Below are positions 11,163 to 23,999 of a DNA stretch of 64,000 nucleotides, in pieces. The DNA lies in contig VCJN01002370.1 of assembly GCA_006384855.1 (NCBI GenBank), positions 62,001-126,000 of the forward strand, in the 5' to 3' direction. The notes under the pieces are model-generated. The model did no database searches. It was given only the letters and a program-made list of their open reading frames with translations, and was not told the DNA's origin. Position numbers and translations under genes: made by a program. The stretch's first letter is position 1, and each line of letters opens with the position of its first letter. The DNA is from Tetraselmis striata. Lineage: Eukaryota > Chlorophyta > Chlorodendrophyceae > Chlorodendrales > Chlorodendraceae.

Positions 11163-12579
11163 TAGCCCATTGGCGCAGCGGAGCCTGCGCACCCGGGACA
11201 CGCCCACTTGCCCGCGGGCGCAACGAGGTTGCAACTGCGTCACAGGGACGTTAAAGACACATACTTTCTAAGGTATTCTTATTACCTGCGCCCCTGGTAT
11301 CTCCATGAATGTCTGCGAATCGGTCCATATGCGCTCCGACAGGTCTGTCGCCATGTTTTTGAGCTGGGAGAAAGTGCTCAATCCCACCAAAAGTGACTTT
11401 GCCCTCAGGGGGGGGGGGGAGGGGGGGGCGCATGTGAAGCAGCAATTTCTCCATGGCCAACCTGTATTTGACCAACCTGTATTGCAGCTCCCGGCCGTGT
11501 GCCACCTCATTCACAAAGCATTGCCGACTCGCCCCGATCGCGAACCCCTCTGCCGTTTGACCACAGCGTCACTGGCTCGCATCCATGTGGTGTACCCCGG
11601 CCCCGCCTAGTCACACCACGGGGAAGAGCCACAGGAGGTGGAGCGAGGGGTTGCACCTCTGGCTGCCCGCCAGCTATTCCAACAGGCGGGTGGCTGGGAC
11701 TACCGGGTCCTGTCGCGGTACCAAGGTCACTGCGAATACAAACCTGCCCAGAGGTCAAATGCAGACGAAACTACAACCGTCCTCACTAGGGCATTGCCTC
11801 GTAACCCGACAGAGGCAGACGGTACGCCAGTCCCTCGGGCGCCGATTTGGCCTGCGCATGCTGCCCTACATGGACGATTTCATGTTCCTAGCTCGGACTC
11901 AGGCTCACGCCATCTGGCAGCGCGACTGCATCGTATACATGCCATCTCTTGGGGTTTTGGCATGCAACGCAACCCCAACACGGGCGTCTGAGAGGCGGAA
12001 GGGACATTAGTGGGTGTGCTCCCAGGTGGCATCCAAGCCCAATTTGAGGCCAATATAAGGCGTCAGTTGGGTGCGTCGGCACCCTCAGGTACGCAGTACG
12101 TGGCGTTCGTTTTCAAACTACTCTCTAGGAGAGGACGGACAATCATGTGACCGATCATACATGGGGCACATGTGTAGGTCTGTAGCATGGGGCACACCTG
12201 GGAGGTAGTGGCTACCTTATTGTCAGCAGTCAGCCCCGCAGTCAGCTAACGGCACCCTCATCCCAGAGGAACAGTGCAGAGCGGAGAGACGTGCTGCAGT
12301 CACGAGCCTGCGTTTCCTCCGGCGGAGGTGGGTGACACAATGAGTCGCCGATCGACCGCGTTCAGACGAACCGGCGAGCTCTCGAGCCCTGTGCCCCAAT
12401 GGGCCGGTGGCGGTGGCCGCGCACCGACGGTCATGGCGTGTCACAGCCATTACCGGCATGCCCACATAAAGGGGATGGAATGCGAGACAGACAGGGCCCA
12501 GGGGGGCTCAGCTGGTCGCATGCCCTACATGAAATGCTAAATTAAACACAGCGGCGGATGCCTTGCGGTGGCGGGACGG
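11163..12579. other. intergenic region with retroelement debris
   Basis: Nothing gene-like was seen except the reverse-transcriptase remnant near 11.8-12.0 kb and a MITE-type end (GCGTCGGCACCC at about 12,073-12,084, preceded by an AAGCCCAATTTGAGGC block near 12,027). Confidence 0.55.
11780..12010 (+). pseudogene. DIRS/Ty3-like reverse transcriptase fragment
   Basis: One short frame reads FGLRMLPYMDDFMFLARTQAHA and then a LGVLACNATP stretch, matching the Y[VM]DDF catalytic block and the region after it in DIRS/Ty3-like reverse transcriptases. No upstream RT motifs, gag or termini were found, so this is a relic. The block resembles, but is diverged from, the YVDDFMLL region at 55.2 kb. Confidence 0.5.
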
Positions 12580-14427
12580 CTACGACTGGGTGAGGTGCCC
12601 AAACACGCACACGACCGCGGTGCCCGCCACCAGGTCACCCACCGCGAGGCCGATGAAGGCCCCCTTCCCTGGGCTCACATTGGCCAGCAGGCCCGCTGTG
12701 GCGCCCGCGCCCGCGCAGCGCACCGTGACATACAGCACGTTGAAGGCTGTCTTGCGGGCGAGCCAGCGGGGGGCGGCCTTCTCCGCGCCCGCCGCGGGCG
12801 GCTTGTGGCCTGGCAGGAGCGCGCGCGCGGCGCAGAACGCGTAGCAGTCCAGCGCCTGCGTGACCGTCAGCTCAGCGACGTAGTTCAGGCAGGTGCTGCG
12901 CATGGCGGTGGCGGCCGTGGCGGCGCTCATGCGCCACACGCCCCAGCCGCGCCCCGCCTTGCGCCCCGCGCTCGCCCGCACGTCCTTCAGCAGCTTCCAC
13001 GCAAAGCGGCGGCTGGCGTGCGCGGCGGCCAGCAGCTCGTACGTCCGGCGCACCACCTGGATGGACAGGTCCCGCAGCACGGTGGTCTGGAAGCTCGCGA
13101 GCGCGGTGCCCAGGTCTGGCAGCGGCGGCAGGTCTGGGGGAGGGTCGCCCCGCTCCTCCGCTGCCCGTTCCCGCTCCACCACCTGCACATGAACAGGCCC
13201 GGGGTGATCTTACAGGGCTGACCTCCCAGGCGTGGCGGTCGCGACGAGGCAGTCTTTGGGGGGACGACATGCAGCATGATAGCTGTGTACAAATATTAAA
13301 CAAATTATTGTGGAAAAGGACCAAAACAAAGTAAATGCTGGAAAAAGGACCACCACAGGAAAAAAAGCGCAAGTAAATAGGGGGGGGGGGGGGGGGACGC
13401 AGTTAAGCACGCTTCACTCCTGATGGCAAAGAGAGAGGTCGGGATCCACCCGAGGTGGCGCCAGGTGGACGTCGGCTCCTCAGCCTCCGCCCCGAGAAAC
13501 GCAAAATCCGCCCCGCGGCTCACATATGTTTTATAAAAATAGAAAAGGTGGTACCATGAGTCGCTACTCGCTACTCGTACCGTACTATTCGTGGAAATGC
13601 CGACAACGCGCAAGATAATAATGGTAGTATACTCGTAGCATTAATAATATAATGGTGCCGCCTATTACCGTACATTCGCTCCAGAATAATAACAACGTGC
13701 GAACGCAGCCTACAGGCGCGAAAATATATTCGATTTAGGGTTCTAACTAAATCAAGGGACGAACCGCCACCGAGTAACCAGGACACCGGACATATATATG
13801 TATGGGTTCTAACAAGGGTTCCGAACTAAACACAAGATATGTGTATGGGTGCTAAAGAGGGAAGAACCGCCACCGAGTAACCGGGACACCACACATATGT
13901 ATGTATGGGTTCAAAAAGGGTTCTAAACCAAAGTACTAAACACCAGATATATACGTATGGGTGCTAAAGAGGGAAGAACTGCGCCACGGAGTAACCGGAA
14001 GGAGAGGCGGCAATCGCTTGTCACGGTGATGCTGGGCAGTGGCCTGCCTCCCTGTGCCGGCGTGCGGTCCAGGGCGGGGCGGTACCTCTCGGAACCAGGG
14101 GTCCATCACCGGCTGCAGGCTGAGGATGCCGCCCTTGAGCGCGCATATCGCCAGGTTCCGCGGCGCGAACACCGAGGCGACGCCTGGCGGCCGTATCGCG
14201 TGGTGTTTGTAGTATCGCGTGGCTTGCAGGTCGCGGGCCAGCGGCTGCAGGATCCCGGGCAGCAGACCGCCCGACTCGCACCACGCCACCGCGAATACCG
14301 GCTGCTGCTGCGAGCCGCGGTTGTGGCCCGCTGCGAGCATCGCCCCGGTCGCGACGGCGCCTCCCACGCCCCGGGGGCCTACTAACTGCAGCACCTCCGC
14401 CAGGCCGCTCGAAGCCGCCGCCGCCAT
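12580..14427 (-). CDS. conserved-looking protein of unknown function
   Basis: Two exons on the minus strand, 14086-14427 and 12580-13182, join in phase (GAG|GTACC .. TGCAG|GTGG) to give about 314 residues. The first exon starts MAAAASSGLAEVLQ and is followed by a Gly/Ala-rich segment and an FAPRNLAICALKGG stretch. The second has a helical, Arg-rich middle (RDLSIQVVRRTYELLAAAH) and hydrophobic segments towards the C-terminus (NVLYVTVRCAGAGATAGLL; GLAVGDLVAGTAVVCVFG), suggesting a membrane protein with two or more helices. I do not recognise the family. The 0.9-kb intron holds a sense-strand poly-C run and part of a tandem repeat. Upstream exons cannot be excluded. Confidence 0.6.
13761..13998. 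repeat. tandem repeat, units of about 103-112 bp
   Basis: Units starting GAACCGCCACCGAGTAACC begin at 13,761 and 13,864, and a third, truncated and diverged unit at 13,976. Each full unit contains a CATATxTATGTATGGGTT block and ends GTGCTAAAGAGGGAA. The array lies in the intron of the minus-strand unknown gene. Confidence 0.8.
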
Positions 14428-16504
14428 CGGCTCGTCGGGACGGGAGGCACCAGGGTTATTTAGTAAGACGAGAGCGTGTGAGGACGAACCCTCCGGAAGG
14501 CTGGCGGTATGGGTGCTTTGGCGGTACAGTATGGGTTGTCTCGCGGAATGGGTGCTCGCTGGGCATTTGCTGGGCAGAGAGCGCGACTGGCAACAGCCGG
14601 GAGAGCGGCAGGGTGATGTAGGGCCTCTTACAGCACGACCCGTCCCAGGACTGTATCTATGGACAATCGTCCATACTACGGCGCACGGAGTCACCGTCCG
14701 CGCTCTCCGGCGGTTTTAAGAAGCTGCAGATAGATACGGGCGGCAATGGACCGATATAATTCTCCTTTATATAGATAATGCCCAGACGTAATATTTTTAA
14801 TAATTCAAATACACATTCACTCGAATCAAATCCTATATATAATATTTAATTCTTAAGAAATATTTATAATAATATACATTCATTATGACATTATAGTAAT
14901 ATTCGTCAATAATGAATAATGTATGATAATATCTAAATAACTACACCTTTCCGCAAAAGTCCAGGTTGCGGGGATTCAATCGACATGCACATTCGTGACT
15001 GCATCGAAGCCGTGCACGCGTGCAGGCATGTTGCTAAGGGAATTGCGGCTTGGAAGAATGCTGTGATGACCCGATATTATTGCTAGCATTTGGTAGGCGT
15101 TCCCATCAGCATCGCAGTTTTACCTGGGCAAAAGGAGATGAGTGAGTGATGGCGCCAGCGCTTTAAAAAAACCAGATATTGCGCTATCCATGTGCAGCAG
15201 ATGTAGCCAGCATGGGAGATAGACTGCCCCCGTGTACTCACACCACACCACCCTTGGTATGATATATCCACCATGCATGTAGGCCGGAATTGAAACTAGG
15301 TTATTCAATGGAACAAGCCCTAAGTACGGGTTCCGCTACCTTCTGCTGAGCAAAATCACAGAAAAAATGATGCTGTGATCGTCGCACAAGCGGGCATGGC
15401 AAGGTTCTCGTGGCCTCCTCGCAGTAGGGCGAGGGCGAAACTTTCCTATGGTAGTGCGTGGCTACCTTCCCATCGCACGTCACCGCAAGCCGAGCGGCAT
15501 TGGAATGGCATGCAATGCAATGCATCAATTGTGGAAATATTGCTGCAAAAACAAGGTGGGGTCCGGCGTGGCGGCCGTGCGCATCACTCAAGGTGGGCAT
15601 GTGGCAAGTATGAGTGATCCCAGCGTGCGAGTTAAATCCAGCACACTGTCACGCTACCGGGTCTTGGGTATTGAAATGCATCACGCAAGTGCCGTCAAGT
15701 TTCACGCGCATGATGTGGCCACATGTAGGAGGCGTTTAGGGTTTTAGGGTGTAGGTTTTACATCCCAATACATCCTTGTGGAGTATCAACAAAAACCGCC
15801 CGCCCACACACTGATCGGTTATTATACCTGGTGCCCGCAACGGTTGCGTTTATTCAACTAGGACGTGTTTACTCAATGATGTCCGTCATTACTAGCGCCC
15901 AAAAAACCGGCGCTCTTCGTAGGATGGCCGCGTTCTATCATCTGCACCGGCTAGTATGTCTTGGCAAAGTAGTACTGGTGGCAGCACCGAAGCTCCCAGT
16001 CTACTTGAAACCACACTCGAAAGTTGAAGCCATGCCAGAGCCCCACCCAAAGTTATGACACGCAGAAAAACATTTGCAACATTGCATGAGTGGAGTCGCC
16101 CGCCGCGCAGCAACCCCCAAAGCGCCGAGATGAGCCGCAACACTTCTAGACAAAGCAACGGCTGCGCGCAACTCCGGTCCATAGCCCAGAGCCCGAGCAA
16201 TTCTGCTAGACGCAACTGAAGCGCGGCACCTCTGTACCTCTGTACCCCTCCGATGTACCAGCCCCTTACAACCGCTGCTCCGGCTCCATAGAATCGCCAA
16301 CATGCCTCATGATGCACTTCACGAACCCAACTGAGTGAGCCCGAGTCAGCGACAGGATGGGCAGGAATGTGAGTATCTGTGCTACCAAGCGTTGGAAGTT
16401 CTGGCGAGTGGCATTTGCTGGGCGCGTACCAAGCGGTATAAGGCATGCCGCAGCCCTTTGCACGTCAAGCCCTCCGGACAAAACATTACATTTGTTGCCC
16501 AGCA

Positions 16505-16547
<43 letters not shown>

Positions 16548-16814
16548 CAGATACACAGAGGACACACACGATGCCCGGAGTTGAGGCAGAGAACGGATGT
16601 GTTTTGCACTTATATGTATAGCCGTTATACTCTGTGCCGTCGTGAGCTGCTCGATGATCACGATGACGCACACCATGATCATCATGATCATCATCACCAT
16701 CATCACCATAATGAAGATCTCCCTCGAAGCTGCCGACATCCATCCTCTCGGACTTTATCGGGCAGATTGAAGGACGGCGTTTAGCAAAGTGCACGTGCAC
16801 GGCGATTGCATTCA
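14428..16814. other. intergenic region, AT-rich island and satellites
   Basis: No gene was supported. About 14,740-14,945 is strongly AT-rich (repeated AATATT/TATAAT words), unlike its neighbours. Two telomere-like TTTTAGGG units lie at 15,735-15,749, and an (AC)n run of about 20 units at 16,506-16,545. A (CAT/GAT)-rich stretch lies near 16,655-16,712. Confidence 0.6.
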
Positions 16815-17881
16815 TCATTTCCGCGCCTGCGTGAAGAAGTGGCGCAATCGCTTCGCTGCGCATGGGAGGCTCGGAGCGTCTCGCGCGACAGAGCCTTGAA
16901 TCCACAGTGGAAGCTTGGCAAGCGGCCCTGCAGCGGAGCGGCGGCGGCCGGTATCACTTCGGCCTGCTCCGAACAGCGCAACCTGCCGGTCGAACAGGCA
17001 CACGGAGATGTGTCCATCCCAGGACGTGGATGGGGACCCACCGGTGAGCGCGCCGCCCTTGGCGCCCATCGCGTACCGCTGGTCAGCAAGGACGATGGCA
17101 GCGTAGTCCTTGGCGTGCCTGATGACCCGGCCCACGCACTGGTTGACAGCCTACACAGTGCATCACCCGCACCATGATGGTCACCGGAACCCCGCCGGGA
17201 TGGCGCTTGACGGCCTGTTACGACGCCTGCGGGTCAACGCCGCCTGGAAGCGACGGTGCGCGGCGTACCTTCATGCATAAGTCTTCATAGTACTGCCGCC
17301 CGTCCAAAGCGCGATTCGAGCCAGGCTGCAAAAGGGCATCAAACATTTAAGACGCACACAAACGCACACACACACATACAAGCAGGCAGGCAGGCAGGCA
17401 GGCACAACTCTGCGGCACTCGGCCTCGCCGTGTGCACGCTCACTGCTGGCGCAGCCTACCCGCCGCGCGATCTCGTCCAATTTAGCCATCCGCTCCTTCA
17501 GCTCCGGGTCCGCGGCGTTTGGGTACGGCAAGCCGATCATCACCACGCACCTGCGGGGCGCAATGCGCCAGGCGGTCAGAGGACATGCAGAGGAGCTGGC
17601 TACGGCGTGGGTGCGTTGAATGATTGGCAAGGGAAAGGTGGGGGGAGAGGGGGAGAAAGGAGGGGAGGGGGCATGGTGGTGCATGAAACGGTATGAGTCA
17701 AATCTTCGCGTACAGTGTAATGTTGGATGCTGCGATCAAACCTTTGACACATATCAATAACGCCAAACAAATAGCAAGTAACACTCTCATACTTGCAAAA
17801 AGGCCGCAAGTGTATGTATAGCTGAGGTTGATGTCTTACATCCCGGAATGTGCTCTCCGTGGCTGGCTACGTTGAAGCTAG

Positions 17882-17939
<58 letters not shown>

Positions 17940-18911
17940 TGGTGGGCTGAAAACATAACTCAACACACACTCAACAACCTTTCGCGGCTTTAGTGTGAGT
18001 TAAAGAGAGACCGAAATGGGTAGAGAGCGACCGATTTTTGCAATTTACTCTCATCCCACCTGGGGGGTGGGGGGGGGAGGGGTGGGGTGGGGGGGGGGGG
18101 TGGGGGGGGCGCTCTGGCCAACCTGCCCAACGCGTCCCCAAAGTTGATGCCTTCGGACATCTTCCCGCCGCACACGGAGAACAGGAGCCCCCCACCGGCC
18201 GCCCCCTCGGCCTCGCTCCGCACGCAAGCCGCCGAGAACTTCTCCAGGGTCGACTCAACCGCGGTAGCGTTTCTGGGCTCGAAGAAGAGGTCTTTCCGGG
18301 ACTGCAAGCCCTTCAGTAGCCCCGTCTTCTCAAAGTGGCTGTGGACCTGGCGTGGCGGGGGAAAACGGGGCGTGTAGGGGGGGGGGGGGGGGAGTTGAGA
18401 GGGTTGCCGCTCTTGACGAATTCGCGCAATTTTGTCCGGGAACGCCCCGACATCGCCAGGGTGCCGTGGTACCTCGGCCAGGTAGCCAAATGACGGGAAG
18501 AAGACCACCATTCCGCCCGGCACAACCGCCGACAGCTCCATGAGCAAGCCCCCAATCTGCCGCCGAGCCCGGGCACCGCCAGCTCAGTCTCTCAGGTCAT
18601 CGGCGGCCAGGCGGCCGATATCGCATTGTGCACGCCGCGCAGCACAAAGGCGAGACGATAAAAAGACATGTTGATCGAACGAAGAGCATTCGGAAGGAAC
18701 CATTAATAAAAGAAATCCCATAAACGCACTACCTGCGCCGATGCTGCGAAAATAAGACCAATGTGAATAAGGTTAGCCTGGCCTACCAGGTCAAATCCAG
18801 ACACAACAATAGCGAATATTCTGGCTGCATGCAAGCCAATTTGAGGCTTATAATGAGGGGCCTTAAAAGTGAGTCGGCACCCGTAGCGGTGCGCTTGCTG
18901 TGTTAATGAAC

Positions 18912-18945
<34 letters not shown>

Positions 18946-21900
18946 CCATTCCAAAGAGAGTCGCAACGCGGCAAATCCAACTCATCTGGAAGTGTATCAG
19001 CATACGCCGCCATGGTGGAAGCGCAATCCTTGCTTTCCGACCCATGGACCCAATTAATACATTTTTCAACTGTAGTTCCTGTCGAATGGTGAAATAGCCA
19101 CAATAACATGCAGGTGGGCGATGGTCGAGGGCAAAAGACGCCGTATGGCGGGATGGGCAGCCCACCTGGTCCATCATGGCTGGCCGGGACCGGGCCGCGT
19201 GTCGAAAGTCCAGAGGCGTCCCGTCCCTGCCCGCTCCGATGGGGAGCGCAACTATCTGCCGCGCGTCGATCTGTGGGCGGCGGGCGGGTCAGGGTCTGCA
19301 TCATATATGGGCCAAGGATCAAGATCAGAGGCGTCGGGCAGATGAAGGTCGGATCATGATATTGGCATTTATTAAGGTATGTATTTGGCAGACGCATCGA
19401 ACTTTAGACATCAAGCGAGACATCGGGCATCGATTCATTGATGTATTGCAAGTCTTGACCTTTCGGCCGCGCCACCCTTGCCACAGGCCCTTTCAGGCAG
19501 GAGCAAGCGGCGATTCTGAGCAAGGCCGGCCGGCATCAGGGGAGGCCGTTTCGCTCCTCAGGTGGTAACGTGCGGGGGGGTGGAAGGTCGGTGTGGGAGG
19601 CGAGGAGGCGATTCCGGGCACCCATCAGATCGCCAAAAGCATCGATGCAATGGGCCATGCATCGCGCGGCAGGCTTGGTGCAGGCTTTGATGCAGAGTGG
19701 GGGGGAGGGCACCACGTGGCCGCAGCAGAAGCGGTGGATCCGCTCCGGCGGCGTCGTCGGGAAGAGCTGCTGCACCAGGGAGTCCACGGGGGCCAGGGTC
19801 CCGCTGGCCAGCACCACCGCGTGCGCATCCGATGTGATCTGTGGACTCCACGGCATCCATCAGAGGCGGTGGTGTTTATAAGCGGCTGCGGCCGGCTGCA
19901 GTGGACACGGGCTTGTGAGTTTGGATTTGGTTTTGAGGGTGTACGGGTGCCGACGCGATTACAGGAACACTGCAAATAGGAGCCTGCCCTGCCTGCCAGA
20001 GCTGAAATGTAGACTGAACTATGGCAGGACTACAGATAATGCTCTGACAGCTCGCATGCAAGCCCGATTTCAGGCTTGTGATAATAAGGGTTGATAATTG
20101 AATGGCGCGCCGGCGCCCGCAGTATGATATTCGGAACTAAAATACCTTCACATAGCATATACTTGCCATAAAATCAACTGGCTTCAGCGGGGAGCCAAAA
20201 AACGGATTCGTTACCCACATTGCGTCGATTATCCATACACGCGTAAGCGGTCCGCGGGACGAAAACATCGACCCCCTCCCCCTCTCCACGTGAATGGGGC
20301 AAAACCATTATTATACCGGTGAAGTCATCAAGAAGTCACCGCGAATACCACACGAATTACCCAAAGCGAAGCCGTTAAACAACAGTGGCTTGTTTTCAGG
20401 CCTGCGGGCTGATTTAAGTGTACAGAATTATCAGCACTGATGCGCAGTTTTCTTCTCGTTGGCATGGTAGGAGCGCGGGGAGATGTGTGTGCAAGGGAAG
20501 GGGTGGAGGGTAAAATAAACGTTGCGCAAACGCGAGACGGTGTTTGTGGTGCTTATTTATGATTACAGTTACAAAGGGAAGGGGCGGGCAGGGCCGCGCC
20601 TGGGCAAACTTCTGTGCCGCGTGCAGCAGCACAAACTTCAGCGTGCTCTCCCGCTCCCCTTTGTCCCCACCGGCCCGCTGCACCACAATGCGCCCGTCGG
20701 CGTCCGTGTTGGTGAGGCCCACCAGGAAGGCCGCGAGGGCCTGGAGCGGGGCGCTGCGCGCTGCCTCCCCGCCGCCGCCGGGGTCCCCGGCCCCAGCGCG
20801 GTCACCGGCTAGGTCCACCGTTCCGGCGGGAGCTTCGGACACGCTCTGCGCGTAGCCGGATATCTTGAACGCCACCTGCCGGTATCGCACCAGGGATGTC
20901 TGTGCCCGGGCTCGAAAGCCAGGTATGGATTCGCTGTGGATGGACAATACACGAAGAAACAGCCGCGAGGCAAGGGGGAGGGGGGGAGCGGGGGGTGCTG
21001 CAGCCGCATAATGTCTGCAGTGTCATACCTTGTTGTCGCGAACGTACTGCAGCAGCTGGAACATGTTGATGTTGTCCAGTCCGGACTGGAATAGAAAGTC
21101 GTTGACACCGAGGACTTGGGCAGCGGCTCCCAGCTTGCCCCCTGCGAGTCGAACAGGGGCTGCGATTATCACTTACCCTGTCGACACTGGGATGCGGCCT
21201 CTATCATGCCAACCGCATCGTGAGTAAAGTGTTAATCGATGTGATGATTGTTGGTGATGCTGCTGATTGTGGGGTAGGGTTGCAGTGGCCGTGGTAGTGC
21301 TTGCAATACCGGTGATGATGGCGAAATAAGCGGTGGTGATGGTGGTGGTGGTGGCGGTGCTGATGGTGATGGTTATGGTATTGGTGGCAGTGGTGGTGAT
21401 GATGCCAAAATAAGCGGTGGTGATGGTGGTGGTGATGGTGGTGATGGTAATGTGATGATAGTTATAGTGAGAATGCTGGTGCTAATGCTGGTGTATGAGC
21501 GGTGCTGGTGATCACTACGCGAGCTGTAATAGTGATGAGTATGATTTTGAGGATGATGACGATGATCTAGCTCGTGCTGATGCTGGTAATGCTGGCGGTG
21601 GTGGCGTTGATGGTCAGGATGAGGATAATCGAGGTGGTAGCTATCTTGTTGGCGATGCTGCTGATGCTGATGCTGATGCTGGCAGGGGTGACAGTGATGC
21701 CAGTGACGGCAAGAATGACAAGCATCAGCGTCCGCATGCACTACACCGCCAGCGACAGCATGAGCACGGGCATCAGCATCAGCATCAGCATCCTCTAACC
21801 CCCCCCCCTCGCCCATGATGCACATTCCCGGGCGTGCCAGTGCTCACTCGGTGCATGAGGTCGTGTCGCCTCCAGCAGCCGCGTTGCCACCATCAGCAAC

Positions 21901-23999
21901 GTGTCGATGTGGCACAGGTTCCCGGGCCCGAGGCGGGAGCGGAAGCGCTCCTGGTACGCGCCCAGCTGGAAGCGCGCCTGGCTCAACTGCCCCTGCGTCA
22001 CCGCCGCGCTGTGCACGGAGTTGATGGCGTCCACCAGGTTGTGGGCCTCGTCCACCACCACCACCGACCCCTTCAAGCTGATCCCAAACGACTGCAGCAC
22101 AGGAAATGGGAGGCAGGAAACCAATCAACAGTTGCTGCCATACCGTTATGGCAGCAACTTATCTCTAAAAAAATCGGCTGCCTCAATGTGGGATGCGCCG
22201 CGGTGGCCAATGCGGGTGCCCGCCGCGTGCTCTCACCTCCCGGACGTCCTCTGAGAGCAGCGTGCTGTACGGCATCAGCACCACGTCCGCCCGCGCCTGC
22301 GTGCTGCGGGTGGCGTAGTAGGGGCAGATGCTCCACTTGCTCCCCAGCTTCACCAGCTCCTCCACCTCCAGCGGCGCCTCTAGGATGGTGCTGTGCATGC
22401 GCTGCCCTTACGCCCCACGCCCGGATGTCCCACGCCCAGCGGCAAGTGGCGCAGACAGGCCTCTCAGCACTCGCCCGCCCGCTGAGCCGCACAGCGAAAC
22501 ACAATCTCACCCCCCCACACACCCCCTCCCCCCACCACCATACCTGCTGTTGCGCTGGCTTGGCGGAAAGGAACGGGCAGCGAGCCAGCTTCTGCCGCTT
22601 CCGTTTCCTACCTGGGCACACGCACCACCACACCATCACCTCTCTGCTCCTGTGCACATGCGATTGGGCCACCCTCCGGTACCACCCTCCCTCATGCCAC
22701 CTCGTAGGAGGCAGGCATTTCTTACCTGCCGCGCTGCCCTGGGCGCCAGGCTTCTTGGCAGGCTTGTTGGAGCCCTGCATGTCCAGGCAGCGCTCGTTGA
22801 TGTGTGCTGCGCTCTTCAGGCTGCGCACCTCGTCGTTGACGCACAGCGTCTGCCCAGCAAAGCGGCGCATCGCTCAGTCGGCAGGATTGCGACATGCTTG
22901 CACGGTGTTGTTCTCTGAAGTGTCCGGCACGCGCATGCAGTAGCCTTGCTGTATTGAGATTGGGTCCTTGTTATGCGCGCATATATAAGGTATATGTATA
23001 AGGTATGGGAGGCAGGCAAGTGCACACCTTCCTTGACGCCAGCGCCACGGTGGAGAGCGACCTCGCGAAGCTGGTCTTGCGCAGCTCGCCCACAAACTGC
23101 GTCAGCTGCGAGTGCGTGCGGCTGCAGAAGATCACCTGCCGCTTGGGCGGCGCTGCCGGTGAGGCGGTGTCGCCGGGGTGAGGAGATGGGGCACCCTCCG
23201 AGTCGCTGCTGCTCTCCGCCGCCCTGCTCAGAAGCGATGCGAGGGCGGTCGGTCAGCGGCATAGCACCCCGACAACCACCGCACCTGCCGAGAGAACGCG
23301 CGCGAAAGAGTCAGCCGTAACGCCCGACAGCTCGATCGACGTGGGCAACATTATACCGTGCAGTCGGATTCGCGCCATCCCCCGAGTCGTGCCACTCCTC
23401 CAGGAGAAACTCTAGCTCAGCGTCCTTTCCGGTCTCCGCCTGCATACAGTCGGCCGGGAGGGGGAGCTCAATACAGTCGAGACTCCCCACGCTCGCTCAG
23501 ATGCCTGCTCCGGAAGGGCGTCACATGAAGACATGGCGGGCGGCAGAGATCAATTTCGTAGGCGCACCCCGTATCCGCGCTTAGGCCCGCCTGTCGAGGG
23601 CTTGGCGGGCCGCTTGGCCCCAGCCGCAGCGAGGAGCTCAGCTGGGGCGGCCGCGGACGACGACGGCGCCGACCAGTCGCGCAGCCAGTCCGGCTCCTCC
23701 TGGCTGGCGCCCGCCGCGGGGTCGCCGCTCGCATCGCCCTCAACCCCGTCCTCGTCCTCGCCAGATAGTAAGTCCGCGAGCGCGTCTTCGTTCTGCCGGT
23801 CCTCCAGCCACTGCAGCGCCGCGCAGATGAGGCTGAGCGTCTTCCCTGTGCCGGTGGGGCTCTCGAACAGGCCGACTCCGCCCGCTGCCAGCGTGGCGTA
23901 CAGCTCGCGCATGAAAGCCGTCTGCACGCCGTAGGGCGGGTCGTGCGGGAACGCCGGAAAGGCCTGCCGCACGCCATGCCAGGATGAAATCCCTGCCAT
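16815..23999 (-). CDS. CHL1: DDX11/CHL1-type Fe-S DNA helicase
   Basis: Seventeen exons join in phase on the minus strand, about 872 residues: 23568-23999, 23357-23439, 23028-23223, 22726-22849, 22544-22611, 22237-22401, 21848-22091, 21029-21141, 20600-20899, 19713-19838, 19166-19255, 18473-18556, 18123-18346, 17460-17550, 17269-17325, 17042-17150, 16815-16927. Walker A reads SPTGTGKT; motif Ia region [13 protein letters not shown] box VVDEAHN; motif [11 protein letters not shown]; motif [13 protein letters not shown]. Four cysteines in TLCVND, ERCLDM, ARCPF and SICPYY fit the XPD-family Fe-S domain. [12 protein letters not shown] and [12 protein letters not shown] match DDX11 rather than XPD, FANCJ or RTEL1. 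Known relatives are nuclear 5'-3' helicases for sister-chromatid cohesion and replication. All introns appear GT..AG except intron 9, whose best donor is GC. The first five exons are duplicated at 30.4-31.8 kb. Confidence 0.9.
17881..17936. repeat. (CT)n microsatellite
   Basis: A nearly pure CT run in intron 13 of the helicase gene. A short (AGGC)n run lies nearby at about 17,383-17,402. Confidence 0.95.
18690..18872. mobile_element. diverged MITE copy
   Basis: The right part matches the MITE family: GCATGCAAGCCAATTTGAGG, then TTATAATGAGGGG, ending AGTCGGCACCC near 18,872. The left end (about GCGCCGATGCTGCGAAAATAAG) is diverged and its boundary uncertain. It lies in helicase intron 11. Confidence 0.4.
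19945..20118. mobile_element. MITE copy 3 (TIR GGGTGCCGACGCG)
   Basis: Starts GGGTGCCGACGCG and ends CGCGCCGGCGCCC. Internal blocks AATAGGAGCCTGCCCTGCC and GCATGCAAGCCCGATTTCAG match the other copies. It lies in helicase intron 9, next to the GC donor problem. Confidence 0.6.
21236..21805. repeat. imperfect trinucleotide (GGT/GAT) region
   Basis: About 570 bases of GGTGAT, GATGCT and similar triplets within helicase intron 7. Long open frames on both strands here are products of the repeat. Confidence 0.85.

Noticed and set aside
13936-14694. Single 252-codon minus-strand gene
   Set aside because: Only the part from the ATG at 14,427 to the GT at 14,085 looks coding; the rest runs into the tandem repeat, and the two-exon model joins in phase.
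21373-21825. Open frames rich in His/Asp on both strands
   Set aside because: Products of the imperfect trinucleotide repeat inside a helicase intron.
22073-22943. Long plus-strand frame of 369 codons across helicase exons
   Set aside because: Antisense of helicase exons 4-7; the minus strand carries the Fe-S and DEAH motifs with proper introns.
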